In this document: positions 1 to 6,575 of the stretch, one piece after another
Layout: each line of letters begins with the position of its first letter
How positions within the stretch are numbered: the first letter of the stretch is position 1
DNA from: an uncultured Peptococcaceae bacterium
GTDB taxonomy: Bacteria > Bacillota > Peptococcia > Peptococcales > Peptococcaceae
Reading direction: 5' to 3'
DNA length: 8,859 nucleotides
NCBI GenBank assembly: GCA_900553245.1
Contig: USCP01000068.1
Coordinates: 1-8,859 of the forward strand
Translations under genes and position numbers: made by a program
Notes under the pieces: generated by a model
Told to the model about the DNA's origin: nothing
Database searches by the model: none
Seen by the model: only the letters and a program-made list of their open reading frames with translations

Positions 1-322
1 AATCATCATAGACACTTTCACTACGTTTCGGAAACCCAGAAATCCCTCGCCATTGACGCAAGGTGTCAAATTTATCGTTTCTACCAGTCAAAATTTTATG
101 AACGTATGCTTGATGTCCAACGTCCCACACCAGTTTATCTTCCGGGAAATCATAGACATAATGAAGGGCGAGGGTGATTTCTACAATACCTAAATTCGGC
201 GCCAAGTGCCCACCGTTTTTCGCTGTCACTTCAATCAACCGTTGTCTGATTTCATCCGCTAAGGAACGAAGCTGGTCCATCGACATATTTTTTATATCTT
301 GCGACCGGATATTTTCTATCAT
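1..322 (-). CDS. dxs: 1-deoxy-D-xylulose-5-phosphate synthase, N-terminal part (cut by window edge)
   Basis: Dxs condenses pyruvate and glyceraldehyde 3-phosphate to 1-deoxy-D-xylulose 5-phosphate using thiamine diphosphate, the first step of the MEP isoprenoid pathway, in the cytosol. I translated the 107 visible residues from the reverse strand. They carry the diagnostic N-terminal motifs GGHLAPNLG (residues 37-45, His39 matching E. coli His49) and DVGHQAYVHKILTGR (67-81, His70 matching E. coli His80). The family is about 620 aa, so roughly 500 residues lie beyond the left edge. The ATG at 322 is preceded by a purine-rich GGAGGG about 8 nt upstream. It follows ispA by 38 nt with no terminator seen, so it looks like the distal gene of the asp23-nusB-xseAB-ispA operon. 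Identification is firm; whether the full gene is intact cannot be judged. Confidence 0.95.
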   Translation of the reverse strand, partial: MIENIRSQDIKNMSMDQLRSLADEIRQRLIEVTAKNGGHLAPNLGIVEITLALHYVYDFPEDKLVWDVGHQAYVHKILTGRNDKFDTLRQWRGISGFPKRSESVYDD

Positions 323-360
323 TCCTCTATCCCTCCTTCTCTCATGTATCAACTATTTTC

Positions 361-1245
361 TTATTTTTGTCTATTCAGAATATAGTCCGCAATATATGAC
401 AACACATCGCAATCTCCTGGCAATTCACTTAGTGATTCTTTCGCAAGGCGACATTGTTCTTCCGCCAAGCGTTTTGATTCATCTAAACCAACCATTGATG
501 GATAAGTTGCTTTATTATTCTTTTCATCACTGCCCACCGGCTTCCCAATGACAGCAGTGTCCCCAACAACATCAAGTATATCATCGGTAATTTGAAATGC
601 CAAACCAATATGTTTACCATATCTAGTCAAAGCTTCCATCTGTGCATCACTAGCACCACCAATAATACCACCAATACGTACAGACGCGGTAATAAGCGCA
701 CCTGTCTTATGTGCATGAATATACTTCATGGTCGCTTCATCAATGACTTTTCCTTCGCATAAAAGGTCTTGCGCCTGACCAACAACCATCCCTTGATTAC
801 CAGAACCCACAGCCAATTCTTTCAGGACACGCAAACCAATTTCCGGCTGATTTTGTTCTAACCAATAAGTGCTAATATTTTCGAACGCTTGCGTTTGCAG
901 ACCATCACCGGCAAGCGTCGCCATCCCAACCCCATAAACAATATGATTGGTCGGCTTTCCTCTTCTCAACTCATCATCATCCATACCAGGTAAATCATCA
1001 TGAATCAAGGAATACGCGTGAATACATTCAATACTGCAAGCGCTATGAACCGCTGCTTCAACCTGACCACCAACAGCCGCGCAAGCCGCCATTGCTAGCA
1101 CCGGACGCAAGCGTTTACCACCGGATAACAGACTGTATGCCATCGCATCAACCAATACATCATTATAACCATCTTTTTCCGGTAAAATCTTTGGCAAGTT
1201 ATCTTCAGTCAATTGCTGAAGTGCCGACATCTTTTCTTTACTCAT
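361..1245 (-). CDS. ispA: Polyprenyl (farnesyl/geranylgeranyl-type) diphosphate synthase
   Basis: This trans-prenyltransferase adds isopentenyl diphosphate units to allylic diphosphates, giving C15 (possibly C20) precursors for undecaprenyl phosphate and quinones. At 294 aa it has the usual length of bacterial IspA. Visible motifs are GGKRLRP (42-48, IPP binding), the first aspartate-rich motif DDLPGMDD (83-90) followed by LRRG, and the second DDILD (221-225) followed by GKPVGSDEKNNKATYP (235-249). The YSLIHDD context before the first motif is typical of bacterial farnesyl diphosphate synthases, but product length cannot be fixed from sequence alone. The ATG at 1245 overlaps the xseB stop as ATGA, and AGAGGAG lies 8 nt upstream inside xseB, which supports this start and translational coupling. 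Its position directly before dxs puts substrate synthesis and chain elongation in one transcript. Confidence 0.95.
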   Translation of the reverse strand: MSKEKMSALQQLTEDNLPKILPEKDGYNDVLVDAMAYSLLSGGKRLRPVLAMAACAAVGGQVEAAVHSACSIECIHAYSLIHDDLPGMDDDELRRGKPTNHIVYGVGMATLAGDGLQTQAFENISTYWLEQNQPEIGLRVLKELAVGSGNQGMVVGQAQDLLCEGKVIDEATMKYIHAHKTGALITASVRIGGIIGGASDAQMEALTRYGKHIGLAFQITDDILDVVGDTAVIGKPVGSDEKNNKATYPSMVGLDESKRLAEEQCRLAKESLSELPGDCDVLSYIADYILNRQK

Positions 1246-1478
1246 ACCAGCTGCTCCTCTATTTGAAATTCTTTTTCAATGCCATCCTGCAATATTTTAA
1301 TTTCGCTTTCTGCATCACGGAGCATCTTTTGACAAAGATTCGCCATATCCAAACCTCGCTTATATTGTTCAACAGCTTGCTCCAGCGCAATGTCCCCTTG
1401 ACTCAACACCTTCAGCGCATTTTCCAGCTGATCCATGGCTTGTTCAAAGGTCATCTTTTCATTCATGTTTTCGTTCAT
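1242..1478 (-). CDS. xseB: Exodeoxyribonuclease VII small subunit
   Basis: XseB is the small subunit of exonuclease VII. Several copies bind the XseA coiled-coil region to form the enzyme that degrades single-stranded DNA to oligonucleotides from either end. The 78-aa product matches the family in length and pattern: a two-helix, highly charged protein with MTFEQAMDQLENAL near the N terminus (9-22), then LEQAVEQYKRGLDMANLCQKML (about 32-53), the typical coiled-coil region. The ATG at 1478 has AAAGGA 7 nt upstream; later in-frame Met codons (positions 5 and 9) are possible but lack a better site. It begins 11 nt after the xseA stop, and its last codon runs into the ispA start with a 4-nt overlap. 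Confidence 0.95.
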   Translation of the reverse strand: MNENMNEKMTFEQAMDQLENALKVLSQGDIALEQAVEQYKRGLDMANLCQKMLRDAESEIKILQDGIEKEFQIEEQLV

Positions 1479-1489
1479 CTCGATGTCCT

Positions 1490-2698
1490 TTACTTAGAAA
1501 TATTCTTTACTTCGCTTTCTACCCAACCATCTACAAAGCGCAAAGCAATCGTATCACCGACAGCAACTTGTGCAACAGAGGTCACTGCACGATTTTCCTT
1601 TTCACAATATGAAAAACCTCTTCCTAGCACCTTAAGCGGGCTTAATGCATCTAATTGAGCAACACGTTCTGTAAAAGCATTTTGTATATTACTTAGGCGA
1701 GTTTTCATTGCATTTTCCAGTTCAATATGTCTCTGATCCAATGCCAAACTATACGCGGCAAGCAATTTTGAAGAATCCTGTAAAAATCCGCTAGACAAAT
1801 ACCCATTTAACACATCGCTTTTATGACGCATAATGATATTGATATACTTATTGGTATTCATCTTCATTTCATCAATCTTTTGATACAATAAGCGCCAATC
1901 AGGAACTACAAGTTCTGCTGCCATTGACGGGGTGCCCGCTCTCATATCAGCAGCAAAATCGGCCAATGTTACATCCGTTTCATGTCCAACAGCACTAATA
2001 ATTGGCACTGGACTCACTGCAATAGCACGTACAACCGGTTCTTCATTAAAATTCCATAAATCTTCTAATGAGCCGCCACCACGTCCGACTATAATCACAT
2101 CAATATCATTACGCTCATAAAGCTGTTGTAGACCATAAACAATCGAACGTGCACCTTCATTACCCTGTACAGACGCAGGCACAAGCAGGATTTCCGCCAT
2201 TGGCCATCGCCGTTTTAACACACGAACCATATCACGAATCACAGCACCGGTTGGGGAAGTAACTATTCCTATTTTTCGTGGCAATTCAGGTAAAGGACGG
2301 CGTGTATATTCATCTTTAAAAACACCCTCTAGCGCCAATTTTTCCTTTAGCCTTTCATATTGAAGCTGTAAATCACCAATCCCAACAGGCATTAAGCGGC
2401 GCACATAAAGCTGATAATCCCCAGTTTTGATATAAACCGATACGCTACCTTGAACAACAACCGATTGTCCATTTCTTGGTAAAGTACGCATTTGGTCAGC
2501 AGCCGAACGAAACATCACACAACGGATAGCTGCTTTATCATCTTTAATAGAAAAATAACAATGACCGCTGGAGGCATGACGCTTAAAGTTTGAAATTTCA
2601 CCTTCCACCCGAATATTTTGCAGCAAATCATCGTGTTCAAACATGGCTTTAATATATTCGTTTAAATGCGCAACCTTTACAATGCCGTTCTCACTCAT
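1490..2698 (-). CDS. xseA: Exodeoxyribonuclease VII large subunit
   Basis: XseA is the catalytic subunit of exonuclease VII, acting on single-stranded DNA in repair and mutagen tolerance. From the chosen start the protein is 402 aa, shorter than the E. coli enzyme (456 aa) mainly in the C-terminal coiled coil. An N-terminal OB-fold (about 5-100, with VEGEISNFKRHASSGHCYFSIKD) is followed by the catalytic domain: GIVTSPTGAVIRD (144-156), GRGGGSLEDLW (205-215), GHETDVTLADFAADMRAGTPS (238-258), then a helical region and the C-terminal LSPLKVLGRGF (352-362). The reading frame is open upstream to a TTG at 2743, but conserved sequence starts at MSENGIVKVAHLNEYIK, and the ATG at 2698 overlaps the nusB stop by 8 nt in the same way that nusB overlaps the gene before it. 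I therefore prefer 2698. No strong Shine-Dalgarno precedes it, which fits coupled translation. Confidence 0.95.
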   Translation of the reverse strand: MSENGIVKVAHLNEYIKAMFEHDDLLQNIRVEGEISNFKRHASSGHCYFSIKDDKAAIRCVMFRSAADQMRTLPRNGQSVVVQGSVSVYIKTGDYQLYVRRLMPVGIGDLQLQYERLKEKLALEGVFKDEYTRRPLPELPRKIGIVTSPTGAVIRDMVRVLKRRWPMAEILLVPASVQGNEGARSIVYGLQQLYERNDIDVIIVGRGGGSLEDLWNFNEEPVVRAIAVSPVPIISAVGHETDVTLADFAADMRAGTPSMAAELVVPDWRLLYQKIDEMKMNTNKYINIIMRHKSDVLNGYLSSGFLQDSSKLLAAYSLALDQRHIELENAMKTRLSNIQNAFTERVAQLDALSPLKVLGRGFSYCEKENRAVTSVAQVAVGDTIALRFVDGWVESEVKNISK

Positions 2699-3176
2699 GA
2701 CTGATTTCTTTCTTATAAATTGCGTCCAAAATCGCATTAACAAATTTATAAGATTCTTCTTCCCCGTAAATTCTAGCCAAGTCTACCGCTTCATTGATGA
2801 TTACAGCAGCATCAATTTTTTCTTTTGAAAATACGAGTTCATAAATGCCCATACGAAGAATATTCTTATCGGCACTTACCATTCGTAAGGTGCTCCAGTT
2901 CTTTGCTTGAGCATTAATTAAATTATCTATATCTACTTTATTTTCCATAGTGCCGGAAACAGTATCGACAATATAGTTTTTATCATCTTCTGCTAAAGCA
3001 CTATCCAAAGTGTCTTCATCTAGCTCAGGAAATACAGAGATGATATTTGCGGCAACCAAAAAATCTTCTAAATTATCTTCATTAAGATAATACTGCAATA
3101 CCTCTTTGTAATCCGTTTCCCCCATATCACTGGAATAAATGAGGAGAAAAGAAATTTGTCTTGCTAACTTACGCAT
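2691..3176 (-). CDS. nusB: Transcription antitermination / rRNA maturation factor NusB
   Basis: NusB binds boxA RNA together with ribosomal protein S10 and helps RNA polymerase read through rRNA operons. The 161-aa product is somewhat longer than E. coli NusB (139 aa), the extra length lying in the acidic middle (about 35-75). Family signatures are the N-terminal RKLARQISFLLIYSSD (2-17, the basic helix that contacts RNA), NWSTLRMVSADKNILRMGIYEL (93-114) and the near-invariant AAVIINEAVDLARIYGEEESYKFVNAILDAI (123-153). The ATG at 3176 overlaps the preceding gene's stop by 8 nt, with GGGGGA just upstream. Its own end overlaps xseA by 8 nt. Placement after an asp23-type gene is common in Firmicutes. 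Confidence 0.95.
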   Translation of the reverse strand: MRKLARQISFLLIYSSDMGETDYKEVLQYYLNEDNLEDFLVAANIISVFPELDEDTLDSALAEDDKNYIVDTVSGTMENKVDIDNLINAQAKNWSTLRMVSADKNILRMGIYELVFSKEKIDAAVIINEAVDLARIYGEEESYKFVNAILDAIYKKEISHE

Positions 3177-3609
3177 GTTGATCCCCCGTCACTGTATCAT
3201 TTGAATTATTAAAATCGAGACCTTGAATAAAGACATCTACCGACCGCACCTTCATGCCTGTCATTTGTTCAATGTCCTGTTTTACCTTACGCTGAATTTC
3301 GTGGGCAAGGTCCGGAATACAATATCCATACAACACCTTTACATTTATGATAATATAAAAACCATCGTTTTTATAGTCCACACGGACGCCTCTTGCGCCC
3401 GGTTTCTTACCTAACATTCCAGTAAAGCTGTCTGTTACATTGCCAATAAAGCCGTCTCCAGCCACACCGATTGTATGAGAAATTCCCTCAATCGTATTGA
3501 GAGCAATTGCTGCTACTGATGCCGCAACCTCATCATCCACTCGAATCGTGCCAAAATCATTTTGATGAATTTGACCTTGGGTCGTTTCAGTCTTTTTTTC
3601 TTCAGGCAT
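3169..3609 (-). CDS. Asp23/Gls24 family envelope-stress protein
   Basis: This is a small soluble protein of the Asp23/Gls24 family, whose members in Gram-positive bacteria are abundant, associate with the membrane through partners such as AmaP, and respond to envelope or alkaline stress. The biochemical role is unknown. The 146-aa product shows a polar N-terminal tail (1-18), the family core GTIRVDDEVAASVAAIALNTIEGI (20-43), a glycine-rich turn (about 47-74), GVRVDYKNDGFYIIINVKVLYGYCIPDLAHEIQRKVKQDIE (74-114) and MTGMKVRSVDVFIQGLDF (116-133). There is no signal peptide or membrane segment. The ATG at 3609 has AAGGAG 9 nt upstream. It is the first gene after a promoter and the operon leader; its relation to nusB is positional, not functional as far as can be seen. 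Confidence 0.9.
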   Translation of the reverse strand: MPEEKKTETTQGQIHQNDFGTIRVDDEVAASVAAIALNTIEGISHTIGVAGDGFIGNVTDSFTGMLGKKPGARGVRVDYKNDGFYIIINVKVLYGYCIPDLAHEIQRKVKQDIEQMTGMKVRSVDVFIQGLDFNNSNDTVTGDQHA

Positions 3610-3658
3610 CTCGCCTCACTCCTTACATCGGACTGCTGTTAAAGCGTCACATTTTTTT

Positions 3659-3690
3659 ATTATATCACAATGACCTAAAATGGTCGACAA
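3659..3690 (-). promoter_or_regulatory. Probable promoter of the asp23-nusB-xseAB-ispA-dxs operon
   Basis: On the minus strand a perfect TATAAT (3659-3664) is preceded by TG one base upstream (3666-3667), an extended -10 element. The best -35 match is TTGTCG at 3685-3690, but the 20-bp spacer is long, so recognition probably rests on the extended -10. Transcription would start near 3652, giving a leader of about 43 nt before the ATG at 3609. It lies just downstream of the ispH-rpsA terminator, as expected for the start of a new transcription unit. Confidence 0.65.
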
Positions 3691-3751
3691 TCGCAGGCAT
3701 AGAATTGTTCATATAAACCATTACAATCAAGCTTTACTGTATAAATCGCAT

Positions 3752-3782
3752 AAAAAAAGAGTCGTTGCAAGCAACGACTCTT
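3752..3782 (-). terminator. Intrinsic terminator after ispH-rpsA
   Basis: A perfect inverted repeat at 3757-3782 has arms AAGAGTCGTTGC and GCAACGACTCTT separated by two bases; sterically this is an 11-bp stem with a 4-nt loop. Read on the minus strand it is followed by seven T (3758-3752, the first overlapping the arm), the classic Rho-independent arrangement. It starts 12 nt after the fusion stop codon. The plus-strand side lacks a T tract, so it should act only on minus-strand transcripts. Confidence 0.92.
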
Positions 3783-3794
3783 GAACCGGTTAGA

Positions 3795-5825
3795 TTAGTT
3801 TTCACCGAGTAAATCAGCGAGGGATGCGAATGCATCGTTGCTGAGTTCTTCGTTTACTTCTGGCACATCGCTCTTTGGCTTAGCTTGTTTTTTAGGCTTT
3901 GCAGGAGCAGCTGGTTTTTCAACAACTGGACGTTCCTTTAAATCCTTAATGGACAAGCTGATACGCTTACGATCTTCGTCAACTTCAAGAACCTTCACTT
4001 GAACTTCTTGACCGATTGCAAGTGCATCTTCAACCTTGTCGATGTGTTCCCAAGAGATTTGGGAAATGTGAACGAGACCATCTACGCCATCAGCCAATGC
4101 AACAAATGCACCGAATGGAGCGATACGAACAACTTTACCGGTCAATACAGCGCCAACTGGGAATTGTTCAGCAGCGTTATCCCATGGGTTGTTGATGAGT
4201 TTCTTCAAGCTCAAGCTGATTTTGCCTTTTTCGCGGTCTGCGCTCAATACGTAAACTTCGATTTCATCACCAACGTTAACAACATCGGTAGGTTGTTTTA
4301 CGCGGCCCCAGCCCATTTCAGAAATGTGGAGAAGACCATCTACGCCACCGAGGTCAACAAATGCACCAAAGTTAGCGATACGTTGTACGCGGCCTTTAAG
4401 GATTTGACCTTCAGCAATCTTATCCCAAAGTTGTTCACGAGCTTCTTTTTCTTCAGCTTCGAGAAGCGCACGACGGGAAAGGATGATCTTACGGTTTTCT
4501 GGGTTGGAATCGAATTCGATGATTTTGAAACGATAGGTATTCCCAACAAAAGACTTGATGTCGTCAACGTACTTGGTATCGAGATGAGATGCTGGTACGA
4601 AACCGCGAGCACCGATATCAACAATTACGCCGCCCTTAACATCGCTAACAACTTTAGCTTCGATAACTTCACCATTTTCATATTTTTCTTGGAGAGTATC
4701 CATAGCTTTTTCTTGGTCAGCACGTTTTTTGGACAATACCATGTGACCTTCGTTGTTTTCCATCTTAATTACCATTACTTGAATTTCATCGCCAACTTTA
4801 ACGATTTCTTCGACATCTGGATCTTTTTGGAAGGACAGTTCCTTGATTGGAATAACGCCTTCAGATTTGCCACCCACATCTACCATTACTTCGTCAGAGT
4901 TAATCTTTACGACAGTACCAGTAACTACTTCATAGAGATTGAGTGGTTCTAAAGTACCATACCCTTGTTCTAAACCTTGTTCCATTGTTAATTCTTCCAT
5001 CTTGTCAATGACCTCCCTAATTATCCAGTCAGGAGTCGATGCTCCTGCTGTTAAACCAATTTTATTGACGCCCTCAAACCATTCATCCTGAAGCTCTGCT
5101 GCAGTTTCAACATGTTTGGTTGCAACTCCTACATCTTGACAGATTGATACAAGTTTACATGTATTAGCGCTGTTATAACCGCCAATAACGACCATCAAAT
5201 CCACCTTAGCTGCAAGTTCGCTGGCATCAGATTGTCTGTCTCTGGTTGCTGTACAAATGGTGTTTTGAACCACCAATTCTTCAAGAGAAAGGCTTTCTAA
5301 ATATTCGACAGCCTTTTCAAAGCGTTCAAGTTTCTCTGTTGTTTGAGAAACCAAGCAAACTTTTTTACCTTCTAAAGACAGACCCTTCAATTCATCAAGA
5401 CTGATAAACACTATAGCTGTATCGTTCGTCCATCCAACGATTGCCATAACTTCCGGATGCTTGCAATCACCCAATACCAACACTTGGTAGCCGGCTTCTG
5501 CATGTTCTCGCGCAAGTTGTTGCACTCTTTTTACTTTTGGACAAGTGCAATCATAGTAGCTGTGTCCGTGTTTTTCTATTTCTTGGTAAACAGAAGGCGC
5601 AACGCCGTGTGTACGAATCAACACGTTTTTTTCTTGAACGGAGTCAATATCATCGTAAGATTTAATCCCTAACGATTCAAGGCGCGCGACTTCTTGAGGA
5701 TTGTGAATCAACGGCCCAAGCGTTGCAATCGGACCCTTTCCTTCTTCAATAAGTTTTTCACCTTTATTGATGGCTGCTCTAACACCGAAGCAAAATCCCG
5801 CATTAGAAGCTAATATGATTTCCAT
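3795..5825 (-). CDS. ispH-rpsA: IspH / 30S ribosomal protein S1 fusion protein
   Basis: One 676-aa ORF joins two normally separate proteins. Residues 1-275 are IspH, the [4Fe-4S] reductase that makes IPP and DMAPP in the last MEP step. Cluster ligands are Cys12 (GFCFGV), Cys95 (DCTCPKV) and Cys191 (TICTATRDRQ). Substrate residues His41 (HNPQEV), His73 (RTHGV), His123 and Glu125 (CKHPEV), Ser219/Asn221 and Ser263 are present, so it looks active. Residues about 296-367, 384-452, 471-542 and 556-628 are four S1 OB-fold repeats that bind mRNA on the ribosome; a Lys/Pro/Ala-rich linker and acidic end follow. The ATG at 5825 has GAGGG 8 nt upstream. The same fusion is annotated in other Clostridia and Negativicutes. 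Codon use differs between halves and a possible internal start sits at Met276. It has its own promoter and terminator. No plsC separates it from cmk. Confidence 0.96.
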   Translation of the reverse strand: MEIILASNAGFCFGVRAAINKGEKLIEEGKGPIATLGPLIHNPQEVARLESLGIKSYDDIDSVQEKNVLIRTHGVAPSVYQEIEKHGHSYYDCTCPKVKRVQQLAREHAEAGYQVLVLGDCKHPEVMAIVGWTNDTAIVFISLDELKGLSLEGKKVCLVSQTTEKLERFEKAVEYLESLSLEELVVQNTICTATRDRQSDASELAAKVDLMVVIGGYNSANTCKLVSICQDVGVATKHVETAAELQDEWFEGVNKIGLTAGASTPDWIIREVIDKMEELTMEQGLEQGYGTLEPLNLYEVVTGTVVKINSDEVMVDVGGKSEGVIPIKELSFQKDPDVEEIVKVGDEIQVMVIKMENNEGHMVLSKKRADQEKAMDTLQEKYENGEVIEAKVVSDVKGGVIVDIGARGFVPASHLDTKYVDDIKSFVGNTYRFKIIEFDSNPENRKIILSRRALLEAEEKEAREQLWDKIAEGQILKGRVQRIANFGAFVDLGGVDGLLHISEMGWGRVKQPTDVVNVGDEIEVYVLSADREKGKISLSLKKLINNPWDNAAEQFPVGAVLTGKVVRIAPFGAFVALADGVDGLVHISQISWEHIDKVEDALAIGQEVQVKVLEVDEDRKRISLSIKDLKERPVVEKPAAPAKPKKQAKPKSDVPEVNEELSNDAFASLADLLGEN
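4998..5018 (-). promoter_or_regulatory. Candidate internal ribosome-binding site and ATG for free S1
   Basis: Inside the fusion gene the minus strand reads AGGGAGGT at 5018-5011, close to a perfect anti-Shine-Dalgarno match, followed after 10 nt by an in-frame ATG (5000-4998, Met276). The site lies exactly between the last IspH helix (IIREVIDKM) and the S1 part. Initiation here would give a 401-aa four-domain S1, close to free-standing S1 homologues of Firmicutes such as B. subtilis YpfD (about 380 aa). The spacing is slightly longer than ideal, and the codons AGG GAG GTC also encode ordinary IspH residues, so chance is possible. Confidence 0.45.
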
Positions 5826-5866
5826 ATATATACCCTCACATTCGTATGCTAATTCGATTACACTTT

Positions 5867-5895
5867 ATTATACCTAATATCGGTCGTATTGCCAA
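5867..5895 (-). promoter_or_regulatory. Sigma-70-type promoter for ispH-rpsA
   Basis: On the minus strand TTGGCA (5890-5895), a 17-bp spacer and a perfect TATAAT (5867-5872) form a near-consensus housekeeping promoter with one mismatch in the -35 box. The -35 begins three bases past the cmk stop codon. A start near 5860 would give a leader of about 35 nt before the ATG at 5825. This lets the S1-containing gene be transcribed strongly and independently of the upstream flavoprotein-hutP-cmk genes, as expected for a ribosomal protein. Confidence 0.8.
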
Positions 5896-5898
5896 ACA

Positions 5899-6552
5899 TT
5901 ATTTTCCAATTATCCCAATTATTTTTTCTAAAACTTCTTTTTCATTCAAATCATCGGTATCAACCAAAATAGCGTCATCCGCTTTTTTAAGTGGCGCAAT
6001 TTTTCGTGTACGATCTTGGTAATCTCTTGACTCAATATCTTTAACCAGTTCGTTATACTCCTGATGGATCCCTTTACTTTCTAGTTCAAGATAACGACGA
6101 CGCGCACGTTCTTCTACACTCGCGATGATGTAAAACTTGTAATCCGCATTTGGCAAAACCACTGTGCCAATGTCTCTACCATCCATAATAACAGAATGAG
6201 CACTTGCAATTTGACGTTGTTGTTCCGTCATTGCATCACGAACGCTACCCAATTTAGCATACGCGCTCACAATTTTAGAGATTTCCGGCTGACGAATGGC
6301 TTCTTCGATGTTTTCGTCATGGTTAAACAAACATTTTTTGTCGTCTACATGCTTAAATTGTAATGCCATTCCTTCAAGCAACGCATCTAGCGCCGCGCCT
6401 TCTTCTGGAGCAACATGATTTCTTTCTGCCATCAGCGCCACCGCACGATACATCGCACCGGTATCCAAATAAATATATCCCAAATGCTTTGCAAGCGCTT
6501 TCGCCAATGTACTTTTACCTACACCCGCCGGTCCATCAATCGCAATTTGCAT
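5899..6552 (-). CDS. cmk: (d)CMP kinase (cytidylate kinase)
   Basis: Cmk phosphorylates CMP and dCMP with ATP in the cytosol, recycling cytidylate for nucleotide and phospholipid synthesis. The 217-aa product matches the short bacterial family throughout. It has the P-loop GPAGVGKST (7-15), LDTGAMYRAVAL (29-40, CMP binding), MDGRDIGTVVLPNADYKFYI (123-142), the arginine-rich lid region ERARRRYLEL (148-157) and SRDYQDRTRKIAPLKKADDAILVDT (175-199). The ATG at 6552 follows the stop of the HutP-family gene by 23 nt, with an unusual tandem TAGG sequence serving as ribosome-binding site. In many Clostridia and Negativicutes cmk precedes ispH and rpsA, often with plsC between; here plsC is missing. 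Confidence 0.96.
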   Translation of the reverse strand: MQIAIDGPAGVGKSTLAKALAKHLGYIYLDTGAMYRAVALMAERNHVAPEEGAALDALLEGMALQFKHVDDKKCLFNHDENIEEAIRQPEISKIVSAYAKLGSVRDAMTEQQRQIASAHSVIMDGRDIGTVVLPNADYKFYIIASVEERARRRYLELESKGIHQEYNELVKDIESRDYQDRTRKIAPLKKADDAILVDTDDLNEKEVLEKIIGIIGK

Positions 6553-6558
6553 GCTTTT

Positions 6559-6569
6559 CTACCTACCTA
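6559..6569 (-). promoter_or_regulatory. Tandem UAGG repeat overlapping the cmk ribosome-binding site
   Basis: In the 23-nt gap between the HutP-family gene and cmk the minus strand reads TAGGTAGGTAG, three UAG triplets in 4-nt register, ending 6 nt before the cmk ATG. The AGG units probably act as the Shine-Dalgarno. B. subtilis HutP recognises UAG triplets in RNA, though with 4-nt spacers rather than the single base seen here. A role as a binding site for the neighbouring protein is therefore only a suggestion. Confidence 0.3.
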
Positions 6570-6575
6570 TCTTTT

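Noticed and set aside
174..551. Plus-strand open frame of 125 codons across the dxs start and ispA end
   Set aside because: Antisense to conserved dxs and ispA sequence, with a composition unlike a real protein and no ribosome-binding context that I find convincing.
1092..1658. Plus-strand open frame of 188 codons across xseA, xseB and ispA
   Set aside because: It is antisense to three conserved genes with clear motifs, has no family resemblance, and spans gene boundaries without regard to them.
2699..2743. TTG-initiated N-terminal extension of xseA (15 residues)
   Set aside because: It lies wholly inside nusB, has no Shine-Dalgarno, and conserved XseA sequence begins after the ATG at 2698.
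3672..3685. Inverted repeat GACC-N6-GGTC in the spacer of the asp23 promoter, a possible operator
   Set aside because: Arms of only four bases do not extend inward or outward; this is expected by chance in a region this size.
3999..4952. Long plus-strand open frame (317 codons) antisense to the S1 part of the fusion
   Set aside because: It mirrors a strongly codon-biased gene, where avoided codons leave the opposite strand open. Its translation is Phe/Asn/Ile-rich low-complexity sequence with no recognisable domain, and the minus-strand S1 repeats are unmistakable.
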